DNA of 64,000 nt from Synechococcus sp. KORDI-100 (GCF_000737535.1 NZ_CP006269.1:1674001-1738000), one strand, 5' to 3'. Shown: positions 27,960-35,842, counted from the stretch's first letter. Translations and numbers: made by a program. Notes: generated by a model from the sequence alone, not told the origin.

Positions 27960-30290
27960 GTGACCCTGACACCGAGCCGCGCCGAGGTCGCCGCAGGCGA
28001 AAGCGCCTGCTTCAGCGACTTTCCAGCCACCGCCCCCGCCGCCAACCCTGTCTTCTATCGCACCTACAGCCGTCGCACACCCGGCGGTCGCGAAAGCTGG
28101 TCCCAGGTGGGAGATCGCAACCTTAGCGGTCTGCGCAAGCTGGGCGACCTCAACGACGACGAAGTGGCGCTGCTTGCCCGGATGCAGGCCGAAAAGAAAG
28201 CGCTGCCCTCCGGACGTTGGCTCTGGATCGGCGGAACACCCTGGATCGAGGAACAACAGAATTTTTCAGGTGCCTACAACTGCACCTCAACCAATCTTGT
28301 GGATTGGGATGCCTTCGGTCTGATGATGGACCTGGCGATGATGGGTTGCGGCACCGGCGCGATCATCGAGCCGCACCTGATCGAACGGCTACCGGAGGTG
28401 CGCAACACCCTCACCGTGCTGTCCGTCAGCGACATCGGCATCACCCCAGCCGGCGAACGTCAGGACGCCTGCACCCACAGGATCGAGGGCAACAAGGTCA
28501 GCATCAAGGTGGGAGACACCCGTCGCGGTTGGGTGGACAGCTATCAGCTGCTGCTGGAGCTCAGCAGTGATCCACGCTTCGAGTCAGGCCAGGTCGACAT
28601 CAACGTGGACTTGTCCGATGTGCGTCCGGTCGGCGAAACCCTCAAGGGCTTCGGCGGCATGGCCAATCCGGTGAAGCTCAAGGACCTCTATCACCGCATT
28701 GCTCGCCTGTTGAACAAAGCGGTTGGCCGCCGACTCACATCGGTGGAATGCTGCCTGCTGATCGATGAGGCAGCCGTCACCATCGTGGCCGGCAACATCC
28801 GCCGCAGTGCAGGCATGCGCCAGTTCGCTGCCGACGACGCAGCAGCGGCTTCATCCAAGGACAACCTCTGGCAGCAGGACGATCAGGGCAACTGGCGCAT
28901 CGATCCCGAGCGTGATGCCCTGCGCATGGCCAATCACACCAGGGTGTATCACACGCGCCCCAGCAAAGAGGTGGTGCTGGCAGCGGTCACCAAGCAGTTC
29001 CACTCCGGTGAGGGAGCCATTCAGTTCGCACCCGAGGCGATTGCGCGATCGAATGCCGACCTGCTCAGCACACCGGAACTGCGTGCGGAATTCATTGAGA
29101 TCTACTGCGATCAGGGTCGCGAGGAAGCGGGCAGGTGGTTGCGGCTGAACCACGGCCCGATCTCTGATCCCGAGCTGGATCACAGGCTGAGTCGCTACGG
29201 CCTCAACCCCTGTGGAGAGATTCTGGGAGCGGATTTCCACTGCAACCTGGCGGAGATCCATCTCAATCAGATCGACCCCAGTGATGAAGAGGGTCAGGCC
29301 GATGCCTTCCGGGCGGCAGCTCTGTCAGTGGCCTGCCTGCTCAACCACCGCTTTGAAGTGGAGCGCTACCGCCAAAGCCGTGCCTGGGACCCGATCGTGG
29401 GCGTCAGCTTCACCGGCCTGTTCGACTTCTTTGTGCATGCCTTCGGCAGTGACTGGCTGCGCTGGTGGGAGGCCGGACGCCCCGACACCGAAGCTGGACG
29501 CGCCTTCAAAGCTGAAGAAGCCAGGTATCTCAGCCGCTGGAAACAGGTGGTGAACGACACGGTGTGGGACTACTGCGATCGCCATGGTCTGCGTCGTCCC
29601 AACCGTTGCACCACCGTGCAACCCGCCGGAACCAAGAGTCTGCTCACAGGAGCTGCGCCTGGCTGGCATCCCCCCAAGGCCCAGCGATTCATCCGCCGCA
29701 TCACGTTCCGCAAGAACGATCCGGTCGCCATGGCCTGCATGGACTACGGCTACACGATCGTTCCATCGCAATCGGACAAGGACGAACAGGGTCGACTGCT
29801 CGACGATCCCTTTGATCCCCGTTGCACCGAATGGCTGGTGGAAATCCCCACTGAAGTGAGCTGGGCCAACCTGCCGGGTGCTGACGCCGTGGACATCAAC
29901 GGCTTTTCAGCAATGGCCCAGTTCGATTTCTACATGCAGGTTCAGCGCCATTACACGGCGCACAACACCTCTGCCACGATCGAATTCCGCGAGCTCGAGA
30001 TCGAGCCCCTCGCCGATGCCCTTCATCAGGCGATGGAGCAGGGCGAGGGATACATCTCGGCGGCGCTGCTGGCTCGCTTCGACGCCAATGCCACGTTCCC
30101 TCGCCTGCCGTTCGAGCCCATCGATGCGGAGACCTATGAACAGCTGCAATCGCAGGTCATCCAGAGGCGCGTCAGCAGTGATTTCTTTGAAGCGCTGCAG
30201 CGGTACGACCAGGGCGAACTCAAGGAAGCCGGCCCTGCTGGCTGTGATTCCGACAAGTGCCTGTTACCTCTGTCCCAGCCCAAGGGCTGA
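27960..30290 (+). CDS. nrdJ: Adenosylcobalamin-dependent ribonucleotide triphosphate reductase (class II, monomeric)
   Basis: 776 residues. Makes deoxyribonucleotides using adenosylcobalamin to generate the thiyl radical, with no oxygen requirement or metallocofactor subunit. Active-site motif NPCGEI (Cys about 418, Glu 420) in YGLNPCGEILGADFHCNLAEI, substrate-site cysteine in NFSGAYNCTSTNL, and the C-terminal redox pair in GCDSDKCLLPL, all as in the Lactobacillus leichmannii-type enzyme. GTG start at 27960, 116 bases from the divergent methyltransferase start. It implies dependence on cobalamin or pseudocobalamin. Confidence 0.95.
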   Translation: MTLTPSRAEVAAGESACFSDFPATAPAANPVFYRTYSRRTPGGRESWSQVGDRNLSGLRKLGDLNDDEVALLARMQAEKKALPSGRWLWIGGTPWIEEQQNFSGAYNCTSTNLVDWDAFGLMMDLAMMGCGTGAIIEPHLIERLPEVRNTLTVLSVSDIGITPAGERQDACTHRIEGNKVSIKVGDTRRGWVDSYQLLLELSSDPRFESGQVDINVDLSDVRPVGETLKGFGGMANPVKLKDLYHRIARLLNKAVGRRLTSVECCLLIDEAAVTIVAGNIRRSAGMRQFAADDAAAASSKDNLWQQDDQGNWRIDPERDALRMANHTRVYHTRPSKEVVLAAVTKQFHSGEGAIQFAPEAIARSNADLLSTPELRAEFIEIYCDQGREEAGRWLRLNHGPISDPELDHRLSRYGLNPCGEILGADFHCNLAEIHLNQIDPSDEEGQADAFRAAALSVACLLNHRFEVERYRQSRAWDPIVGVSFTGLFDFFVHAFGSDWLRWWEAGRPDTEAGRAFKAEEARYLSRWKQVVNDTVWDYCDRHGLRRPNRCTTVQPAGTKSLLTGAAPGWHPPKAQRFIRRITFRKNDPVAMACMDYGYTIVPSQSDKDEQGRLLDDPFDPRCTEWLVEIPTEVSWANLPGADAVDINGFSAMAQFDFYMQVQRHYTAHNTSATIEFRELEIEPLADALHQAMEQGEGYISAALLARFDANATFPRLPFEPIDAETYEQLQSQVIQRRVSSDFFEALQRYDQGELKEAGPAGCDSDKCLLPLSQPKG

Positions 30291-30347
30291 GACATCCGGT
30301 TGACCTAAACTCCCGTCAGCACCTGCACGGCTCGTGCTGACCTCCCT

Positions 30348-30434
30348 GGAGAGGTGGTCGAGTGGTTTATGGCTCTGGTCTTGAAAACCAGCGTGGGTGC
30401 AAGCCCACCGTCGGTTCGAATCCGACCCTCTCCG
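30348..30434 (+). tRNA. tRNA-Ser (anticodon UGA)
   Basis: 87 bases without CCA. Acceptor GGAGAGG pairs with CCTCTCC, discriminator G. Anticodon stem CTGGT/ACCAG with loop CTTGAAA gives anticodon TGA at 30382-30384. A long variable arm (GTGGG...CCCAC) and T arm GTCGG-TTCGAAT-CCGAC identify a class II serine tRNA. The integrase remnant begins about 210 bases downstream, consistent with use as an attachment site. Confidence 0.96.
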
Positions 30435-30450
30435 CTCTAATCACAGAGAA

Positions 30451-30475
30451 GCTCAGTCCCTGACTGGGCTTTTTT
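30451..30475 (+). terminator. Intrinsic terminator after tRNA-Ser
   Basis: GCTCAGTC-CCT-GACTGGGC (8 pairs, one G-U) followed by TTTTTT. It should end the tRNA transcript 17 bases after its 3' end. Confidence 0.85.
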
Positions 30476-30480
30476 AGTGC

Positions 30481-30618
30481 ATGGCCACCCTGCCCGCTGT
30501 TGCGCCTCTCGCGGAATTCGCGAAATTTCAGCGACGTTCCCGCAAGACAATCGGCAACGATTCTGCAAACCGTAAAGCGCTCAATGCCGTTGATGAGGTG
30601 CCGTTGATGAAGGGCTGA
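30481..30618 (+). CDS. Possible 45-residue protein, unrecognised
   Basis: Reads MATLPAVAPLAEFAKFQRRS, then RKTIGNDSANRKALNAVDEVPLMKG. Starts right after the terminator. It is basic and lacks any recognised motif; it could be a fragment of the same mobile element as the integrase remnant that follows. Support is weak: no clear ribosome site and short length. Confidence 0.3.
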   Translation: MATLPAVAPLAEFAKFQRRSRKTIGNDSANRKALNAVDEVPLMKG

Positions 30619-30647
30619 AGAGACGTCGAATCAATGATCCGATCGAG

Positions 30648-30858
30648 GTGACCATGGGTCGTCTCTTCCTTCGCGGTCCTTTCGCCGAAGCCGTTGCAGC
30701 AGGACGCATCGACGCATCGCTAGCGGCCAAGTGCATGGGCCACGACTGCCGTTCACCATCGGACCTACCACCGCTGGATCGATCAGGCCGACATTGCGGC
30801 AGAGGCTGCTGGGCTCAGGGGCAGCGAAACTCTCAGCCAAGCCTCAGAACAAAACTGA
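30648..30858 (+). pseudogene. Tyrosine integrase C-terminal remnant, frameshifted
   Basis: One frame reads AVAAGRIDASLAAKCMGHDC up to 30750, containing the recombinase 'LGH'-type motif (here KCMGH). Seven bases after the histidine codon, a different frame opens (30751-30858): VHHRTYHRWIDQADIAAEAA, containing the expected catalytic tyrosine (RTYHRW), and ends at TGA. Together they match the C-terminal catalytic tail of a site-specific tyrosine recombinase, broken by a frameshift (about 2 bases missing). The N-terminal and central parts of an integrase are absent. Adjacent to tRNA-Ser, the classic integration target. Confidence 0.75.
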
Positions 30859-31246
30859 CGAAGGGCTCTTAACTGGCGCTGCAAAGGGCACATACAACTG
30901 AACCCAAGCGCCCTGGACTCCTCGCTTGGGTTTTTTATTACTTTGGAACAGCGGGGAACACTTCAGGTATTCACAGCTGATCCATGACACCTTTAAGCGT
31001 TGGCTACGTGTCGGAGTAGAGGATTTGTAAGCCAGCTGTGTAGTAGCTGTTCCTGAACTGGCTTGCCCCTTTTTTGAATGAAGAGGAGAAAGACAGGCAG
31101 ATTGCTTGGTACCTGGCGGTGAGCTGTTCGTTCCTGCGGGGGAACGAGCAGCGAACAAGACCACCCGAACGGGTGATGTGATCTGAAGGCAGAACGACTA
31201 AAGTTGTTATACCCAAGGGGATAACCCTCACACTCACAACCTATAA
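30859..31246. other. Gene-free stretch with one terminator
   Basis: Holds the terminator at 30901-30937. The rest has no reading frame with protein-like composition; minus-strand frames at 30844-31237 look random. Its last 40 bases are the leader of the secreted protein gene at 31247. Confidence 0.5.
30901..30937 (+). terminator. Strong intrinsic terminator
   Basis: AACCCAAGCG pairs perfectly with CGCTTGGGTT (10 pairs, 12-base loop), and the right arm runs into TTTTTT. It lies 43 bases after the integrase remnant stop and probably once ended that gene. Confidence 0.85.
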
Positions 31247-31606
31247 ATGAAATTCTTTACTTCAATCGCTGCAATAGCTGTTATTGCCGGCAGTCCGTTG
31301 TTACATATTACATCAGCAAACGCAAAGCCATTTATCTACTCTAATACTTTTGCGTATAGCGGCACTAACGAACAATGCCTGAAAGGAGCAGAGGCAGTTC
31401 TCAAGAATAATGAGATCGAAGATATTCAAATCGAATACAAACAAGATAATCGCATTGCTTTCATTTATGGAGCTCACAAAAATGAATACACAACAATCCA
31501 AATTGAATGCAATCAGAAACTAGGAGTAACTTCTTTGGCAATCGCCGGACTCGACAACGATTTCACATTTCAACTCTACTCGAAGCTGTTTGAGACGACG
31601 TGGTAA
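31247..31606 (+). CDS. Small secreted protein, hypothetical
   Basis: 119 residues with a clear signal peptide (MKFFTSIAAIAVIAGSPLLH ... SANA, about 1-26). The mature part is acidic/neutral with two cysteines (NEQCLKGAEAVLKNN and QIECNQKL), likely disulfide-bonded. Codons and base composition are visibly more A+T-rich than flanking core genes, suggesting horizontal acquisition. No family recognised. Confidence 0.75.
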   Translation: MKFFTSIAAIAVIAGSPLLHITSANAKPFIYSNTFAYSGTNEQCLKGAEAVLKNNEIEDIQIEYKQDNRIAFIYGAHKNEYTTIQIECNQKLGVTSLAIAGLDNDFTFQLYSKLFETTW

Positions 31607-32232
31607 AACCGATATGTCGGGAAGCCCAATGCTGAATGAGGAGCCAGCTGCAAGTTATACAAAATTCGCGAGGGATAGGGAGGGCAGTCTGATTGCGCTG
31701 GTCGACGATGATTTATATTAAACTGATTACAGACACGACTTGCCAGCGTCAGCTTTCTCCAACGATTTTTAACGGCTGCAAGCAATGGTTTTTGTCATTC
31801 ATTCGACTGATCAGATCTAAAATTCTTCGGTGATTGTCTGTGCTCGGCACTGCCATCCAGCTGATGGACCCCACACTGCCGTCCGAATAAGGACGCCCTA
31901 AGACCACCACAAGGATTGCTCTTTGTGTGACACACATCACGTGATGGTTTTGGAAGGAATTGACAAGGGTTAGCCAGGAGGGTTTTTCCCTTGAACTCAT
32001 CGAGGATCGAACCATCGAGTGATGACAGCCATCGCAGACCGGACCAGCACCATTGATCGCGTCGATGGATGACTTATCTCGTCTGTTCAATCACACCTTC
32101 CGAAGCAATGAACGGATGCCTTCCAATTAGCTCAGGCACCAGAACAACAGACGTTGGTCTTGATGGTTGCGGTGCTGGCAGAACCAGAACAGATCAACCG
32201 AACGATGACAAAGAAGTCTTCAGAACAAGCAG
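31607..32232. other. Stretch without a convincing gene
   Basis: About 626 bases. A minus-strand frame of 113 codons (31749-32090) and a plus-strand one of 55 codons (32069-32236) exist but have random-looking composition. No tRNA, strong hairpin or repeat seen. Probably decayed accessory DNA. Confidence 0.45.
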
Positions 32233-32604
32233 TTAACGGGCGCAGAATATATCGCGAGCACCCTTTTTTGTCTTTTTAAAAAATGATTCTGCTCCAGTTG
32301 AGAGGTAACGAGCACCAGACGTTGGCACCATAATCTGGCGCTCCCATGTGAAATATCCAGTACGGCACAGCGCATCAAACTCCATCACACCAACATCTTT
32401 CCCTTGAAGATTGATCTGGAAAATCACCACTTTGCTTTCACGCAAAGGATCCCATTCCGAGCTCATCAAACGCGCCAAGAACGTGGTGCTGTATCGCGTG
32501 TCTCGAACATTTTGATAACGACCGACCTCAACCCAGGCACTCTGGGCAACCGCCGGGGATGCCGTGGCAATCGACACGATCTAAGCCGCAAATAGAGATT
32601 TCAC
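32233..32604 (-). pseudogene. Secreted hypothetical protein interrupted by TAG in the signal peptide
   Basis: Reading upstream from the visible frame (GTG 32577), the codons from GTG 32604 give V/M-K-S-L-F-A-A, then an in-frame TAG at 32581-32583, then IVSIATASPAVAQSAWVEVG. Joined, this is a textbook signal peptide with an A-V-A-Q cleavage site. The mature part (about 100 residues: RDTRYSTTFLARLMSSEW, VVIFQINLQGKDVGVMEFDALC, two cysteines) looks intact. Either the gene is inactivated by a single point change, or it restarts at GTG 32577 with a damaged export signal. No function recognised. Confidence 0.6.
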
Positions 32605-32719
32605 CACAAGCTCTAGTCAGTGTTCAAAAGGCGATATCTGAGCAGACTGATCGCGAACAACGAAGCCACCATCAACGCCAGGTTGATTGCAGCATGACCA
32701 GCCGTGAGCATCGACCAGC

Positions 32720-32857
32720 TCAGATCGGAATGGTTGCTTCAATATCCCAACCTTCCTGGGTCAGCTCGTTCGATTGATCCTCAGCTTCATCTTCAACAGC
32801 ATCAACCAGCAGAAACTCCTCGGAGCGATAGCAGTAGAACCTGACCAAACCAATCAT
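32720..32857 (-). CDS. 45-residue acidic hypothetical protein
   Basis: MIGLVRFYCYRSEEFLLVDA, then VEDEAEDQSNELTQEGWDIEATIPI. A hydrophobic/aromatic N-terminus and an acidic tail; the ending GWDIEATIPI looks like a conserved cap. Composition is protein-like and the frame is closed neatly between neighbours. No clear Shine-Dalgarno; divergent from the 32946 gene. Function unknown. Confidence 0.55.
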   Translation of the reverse strand: MIGLVRFYCYRSEEFLLVDAVEDEAEDQSNELTQEGWDIEATIPI

Positions 32858-32945
32858 CACGGCTCCTCAAGTACTTCTCTGGTTTAAGAGCCAGCAGCTC
32901 AGTCGGCAAGCGATTGGAACTCCAGATCAGCTGCAGCACACCATC

Positions 32946-33125
32946 ATGGAAGGGATGTCATCAAGACCGGCCATGGGAGCCACCCCGCTGCTGGGAGCTA
33001 TTCCACTCGAACTCGGGATTGTGGCCATCGGAGCCAGCATGGCGATCTCCATCTCCATCGGCGTCGCTGTCCTGTTCGAACGGTGGAAGCAACAACAGAA
33101 CAACAACGACAAGGCCAAGCCATGA
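32946..33125 (+). CDS. 59-residue single-span membrane protein
   Basis: MEGMSSRPAMGATPLLGAIP is followed by one long hydrophobic helix (about residues 18-47, GIVAIGASMAISISIGVAVLF) and a short polar tail ERWKQQQNNNDKAKP. Likely an inner or thylakoid membrane protein with a cytoplasmic C-terminus. Its stop overlaps the next start (ATGA at 33122-33125), so the two are translated together. Confidence 0.65.
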   Translation: MEGMSSRPAMGATPLLGAIPLELGIVAIGASMAISISIGVAVLFERWKQQQNNNDKAKP

Positions 33126-33331
33126 CGCAGAACTTTCAGCTCAATGGACGTGTGGTGCCTTTGTCTGCCCCGAGCGATCGGGCCGTTGCTCAACGCGTGG
33201 CAGCACAGTTTCAACGCCGAATCGCTGAGAATGACTGGCGTCCGTACCGATCCCAGCAAGAAGCCGTTGAGGCCTGGTCGAAGCTGGGGGGAATCCGTGT
33301 CGCGGTGATGAAGGCCCTGGATCTTCTGTGA
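33122..33331 (+). CDS. 69-residue hypothetical protein
   Basis: MTQNFQLNGRVVPLSAPSDR, then AVAQRVAAQFQRRIAENDWRPYRSQQEAVEAWSKLGGIRVAVMKALDLL. Basic and soluble. Start at the ATGA overlap with the membrane protein gene; the pair probably forms a membrane protein and its partner, an inference from coupling only. No family recognised. Confidence 0.65.
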   Translation: MTQNFQLNGRVVPLSAPSDRAVAQRVAAQFQRRIAENDWRPYRSQQEAVEAWSKLGGIRVAVMKALDLL

Positions 33332-33349
33332 TGGTTGGGGTTTGGAGCC

Positions 33350-33718
33350 TCAGTAGCAGTATCGATCCGGGACGACCTTGCCCCGAAGAATGCAGTAGCC
33401 CGAAACCTTCTCAGCGGAGCGTCGGGTCAGCATCGGAAGGCTGATGGTGCGGTTGGAAAGGAACACGGTGAGCACCCCATTCACCCATTTCCAGGTGCCG
33501 TATTCGGACCGCCCACGCGGAAAATCCATGCGGGCATCGCCTGATCGACCCACGGAGATGACATCGCCGTTGGGGTAGGTGATCAACGTGCCGTGCTGGT
33601 TGTATTCAATCGTCTGAGCCAGAACCGAGCAGGGCGTCAGGCTGATGAACGCCATCAGAGCAACCCCGGCCCATGAAGGGATCAGCCGGACCATCGTCTG
33701 TCGACACGGGACGCTCAT
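33350..33718 (-). CDS. Secreted hypothetical protein
   Basis: 122 residues. Signal peptide within MVRLIPSWAGVALMAFISLT ... SVLAQT; mature part TIEYNQHGTLITYPNGDVIS is beta-rich and ends with two cysteines (GYCILRGKVVPDRYCY). Start 33718 makes an ATGA overlap with the gene upstream; MVRLIPSW at 33694 would be the shorter start. Converges with the 33122 gene. Confidence 0.65.
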   Translation of the reverse strand: MSVPCRQTMVRLIPSWAGVALMAFISLTPCSVLAQTIEYNQHGTLITYPNGDVISVGRSGDARMDFPRGRSEYGTWKWVNGVLTVFLSNRTISLPMLTRRSAEKVSGYCILRGKVVPDRYCY

Positions 33719-33924
33719 TTTGATTCGGGAGATCCCCAGAGACCATGGCAATACGACAGATCCTTAGCGAGGACCTGCTCGATGTCCGGATCACCGGCCA
33801 GGTAGTCGATGCACTGCTCATAAGGACTCATGGCCGAGTACCAATCCCAGGCGTCATCGACGACGGCACGAACAGGTCCACTGGTGAGAGGGATGCACAG
33901 TGCAGCGACAGCCAGGCAGCGCAT
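33715..33924 (-). CDS. Secreted 69-residue hypothetical protein
   Basis: Start 33924 gives MRCLAVAALCIPLTSGPVRA, a compact signal peptide, then VVDDAWDWYSAMSPYEQCID and a second Cys in LSYCHGLWG. Two cysteines in a ~50-residue mature chain suggest one disulfide. Its stop overlaps the start of the 33718 gene by 4 bases, so these two secreted proteins are co-translated. Longer in-frame starts up to 34074 exist but hide the signal peptide. Confidence 0.6.
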   Translation of the reverse strand: MRCLAVAALCIPLTSGPVRAVVDDAWDWYSAMSPYEQCIDYLAGDPDIEQVLAKDLSYCHGLWGSPESK

Positions 33925-34129
33925 GCCCACCGATTCCAAAACCCCATTGTGAAGAGAACGAACCAGGGATGCCAAAACAGACGCCGAACGAGAGAGCGGA
34001 TGCATCTCCTGGTCGCCCATGCAAACTCCATCAACGATCGCCAACCAGCTGGAATCACCGTGAAGTAACCCCAAGGTTGCTCACAAGCAACTTGCAAGAT
34101 ACTCTGAAGTAACTCGTACGATCACACCC

Positions 34130-34366
34130 GTGATCAAGGCCACCACCCGTGAAAACCAGGTGAAGCTCACGGTCTCCGTGCCACCAAGCCTGCATGTCTT
34201 GCTGCGCAGCTGGGCGGTTTGCGAGGGGCGTGAGCTCACCAGCGTTGTTCTGCAGTGCGTGGAACTGTCCGTTCGACAAATGAAAAGCAACGGCTCCATC
34301 CCAGCAGCTGCGGTTCGCAACTACGAAGCGGCTTGTGATGACCGTCTTGCGATCGGAGGCCTGTGA
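34130..34366 (+). CDS. Ribbon-helix-helix-like small protein
   Basis: 78 residues from GTG 34130. ENQVKLTVSVPPSLHVLLRS followed by WAVCEGRELTSVVLQCVEL has the beta strand plus two helices of CopG/Arc-like DNA-binding proteins. Such proteins regulate their own small operons; here the next gene starts 2 bases after the stop. Target unknown. It is not paired with an obvious toxin. Confidence 0.6.
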   Translation: MIKATTRENQVKLTVSVPPSLHVLLRSWAVCEGRELTSVVLQCVELSVRQMKSNGSIPAAAVRNYEAACDDRLAIGGL

Positions 34367-34368
34367 CC

Positions 34369-34797
34369 ATGCTGTTTGATCAGATCGAGAAAGCGCTGCA
34401 AGCACCGACGATGGACGCGGTGATCGCGTTGACGGAGCGGTTTCAGGATCTTGAAATCAAGCCGGAGGCGATGGTCTTCACCTTCCTGCGCAGGATCGAC
34501 GAGACCATCCTGATCGGCTACTCAGAAGCGTTTTCGTCAACACGCAAGGACATTCAGCAACGCGACTTTGTTCTGGTCGAAGCGCGCAGGGGAACTCGCC
34601 GCGAGGAACGACTTCTGCTGATGACCCTGCAGGAGATCGGCCTCAAACCCACATACAACAGTCACTGTTTTGCAGCTGATTCCAGCCTGATTCGGCATCT
34701 GAATCATCTGGGCTGGCCGATTGGTGATCTCAAATCACTGACGTTCCGAAAAAAAAGGCACAACCAACGTTTCAGCCATCAACCGGACGACCACTGA
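34369..34797 (+). CDS. Hypothetical protein with GIY-YIG-like features
   Basis: 142 residues. AMVFTFLRRIDETILIGYSEAFSSTRKDIQ, then ARRGTRREERLLLMTLQEIGL recalls the beta-hairpin, 'IGys...R...' and a later glutamate of GIY-YIG/T5orf172 domains (strand-turn-strand with Arg, then E in helix). The canonical GIY-YIG tyrosines are not clear, so it may be a degenerate relative. Start 34369, with GTG 34363 overlapping the RHH gene stop as an alternative. The C-terminus overlaps the opposite HIT gene by 19 bases. Confidence 0.55.
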   Translation: MLFDQIEKALQAPTMDAVIALTERFQDLEIKPEAMVFTFLRRIDETILIGYSEAFSSTRKDIQQRDFVLVEARRGTRREERLLLMTLQEIGLKPTYNSHCFAADSSLIRHLNHLGWPIGDLKSLTFRKKRHNQRFSHQPDDH

Positions 34798-35279
34798 GCC
34801 TGGATCTGCCGGGCCTGCTTCACCAGAAGCTGGACAGATTCAGGCGAGGCAGCAGCACATACACCCTGTTCAACAGCCCGATAGTGATCGGCAACGGACC
34901 ATGCGGATGTTCTCGCATCCTGGATGAATCGGGGAATCAGATGCAGGTGCAAGTGCTGGGCACCTTCACCGAAGGCCATCGCATAGACCCGATCACATCC
35001 GGTGAGCGTCGTCACAAGCGCACTGGCGTGGCGAACAGCTCGCCCCCAGTCAGCGGACTCCTCGTCGTTGAAATCAATCGGGCCCGAAACGCGCCGAACA
35101 CTGTCGAGGAGCAACCAGCCGGGCAACGGCGCTGGATCGGCATGGTGACGCAGGACCCAGAGAGCGTCGCGCTGAATCTCATAGCGCTCGATCAGGCCGT
35201 CATCGGAATGAATTCGACAGATGGGACATTGAGCGCCCCCAGCCTCTGATGGCGAGGCAGTATCTCTGATCCCAGGCAT
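34779..35279 (-). CDS. HIT family nucleotide-binding protein
   Basis: 166 residues. The histidine triad is EGAQHLHLHLIPRF near residue 120, and CPICRIH near the N-terminus is the zinc-type pair of many HIT hydrolases. These enzymes hydrolyse nucleotide phosphoramidates or transfer nucleotides. Start 35279/35282 (MMPGIRDTASPSEAGG) was chosen over 35405, whose added 41 residues overlap the divergent gene and look random. Confidence 0.85.
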   Translation of the reverse strand: MPGIRDTASPSEAGGAQCPICRIHSDDGLIERYEIQRDALWVLRHHADPAPLPGWLLLDSVRRVSGPIDFNDEESADWGRAVRHASALVTTLTGCDRVYAMAFGEGAQHLHLHLIPRFIQDARTSAWSVADHYRAVEQGVCAAASPESVQLLVKQARQIQAQWSSG

Positions 35280-35324
35280 CATGAACAGGACACAACGATT
35301 GGCTCGCCGACAATTTCCTGCATC

Positions 35325-35678
35325 ATGTGGCGCTTCCTGATCAGTGTCTGCATCGGCTGGTTTGGCACCGTGATTCCGGTGCTGATGTCGGGGATTGTCC
35401 GGCAACTCAGCTGGGGCTTACGCCTCCTCCTGCCGGACTGGATCGTGCACGGCAGCTTCGCCGTGGCCCTTGTGCTCTGGATTGCGCTGATGCTCACCCT
35501 CCTCGAAAGGGTATGGAGATCACCGCGATCGAAAGTGACGAATGGCCATGACGATCAGCGTTTGGCAAGACCGCGCCCGTTTCCGATCAATCCCAGATCG
35601 ATGATCACGCCGATCGCCACAACCAGGATTCCGCTGAAATTGGAGACCCCCCCAAACGATGAGGACGCCCAGCAATAA
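35325..35678 (+). CDS. Small membrane protein, 3' end antisense to another gene
   Basis: 117 residues. The first ~65 (MWRFLISVCIGWFGTVIPVL ... LVLWIALMLTLLERVWRSPR) form two membrane helices and look real. The last ~45 residues are basic/proline-rich and lie wholly antisense to the minus-strand gene 35555-35842, suggesting the original stop was lost and translation now reads through. Function unknown. Confidence 0.55.
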   Translation: MWRFLISVCIGWFGTVIPVLMSGIVRQLSWGLRLLLPDWIVHGSFAVALVLWIALMLTLLERVWRSPRSKVTNGHDDQRLARPRPFPINPRSMITPIATTRIPLKLETPPNDEDAQQ

Positions 35679-35842
35679 CCAAGCGTTGTTGTCGGAAGCA
35701 GGATCAAACCCAGAACGGGGATCACAGGGTTAGGAACAGCCATCCCCGCAAAGGGCTGCAGAACAAAACTGCTGTTGAACAACCACATCAGCACCAGAAT
35801 CAAGCGCGGTGCCAGCAGTCCGAGGGCAGCCAAAAAACACAT
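35555..35842 (-). CDS. Three-helix membrane protein, hypothetical
   Basis: 95 residues from MCFLAALGLLAPRLILVLMW. Helices about 2-22, 33-53 and 66-88 with the motif PFAGMAVPNPVIPVLGLILLPTT between the first two, and a C-terminal FGGVSNFSGILVVAIGVIIDLG. The pattern recalls short cyanobacterial/actinobacterial DUF-type membrane proteins; no function is known. Longer frames upstream (to 36001) lack membrane character. Confidence 0.7.
   Translation of the reverse strand: MCFLAALGLLAPRLILVLMWLFNSSFVLQPFAGMAVPNPVIPVLGLILLPTTTLGYCWASSSFGGVSNFSGILVVAIGVIIDLGLIGNGRGLAKR

Noticed and set aside
31749-32090. 113-codon minus frame in the island gap
   Set aside because: Mixed composition and no recognisable motif or ribosome site; could not be defended as a gene.
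32069-32236. 55-codon plus frame
   Set aside because: Chance frame in the same gap; overlaps the end of the damaged secreted gene and lacks support.
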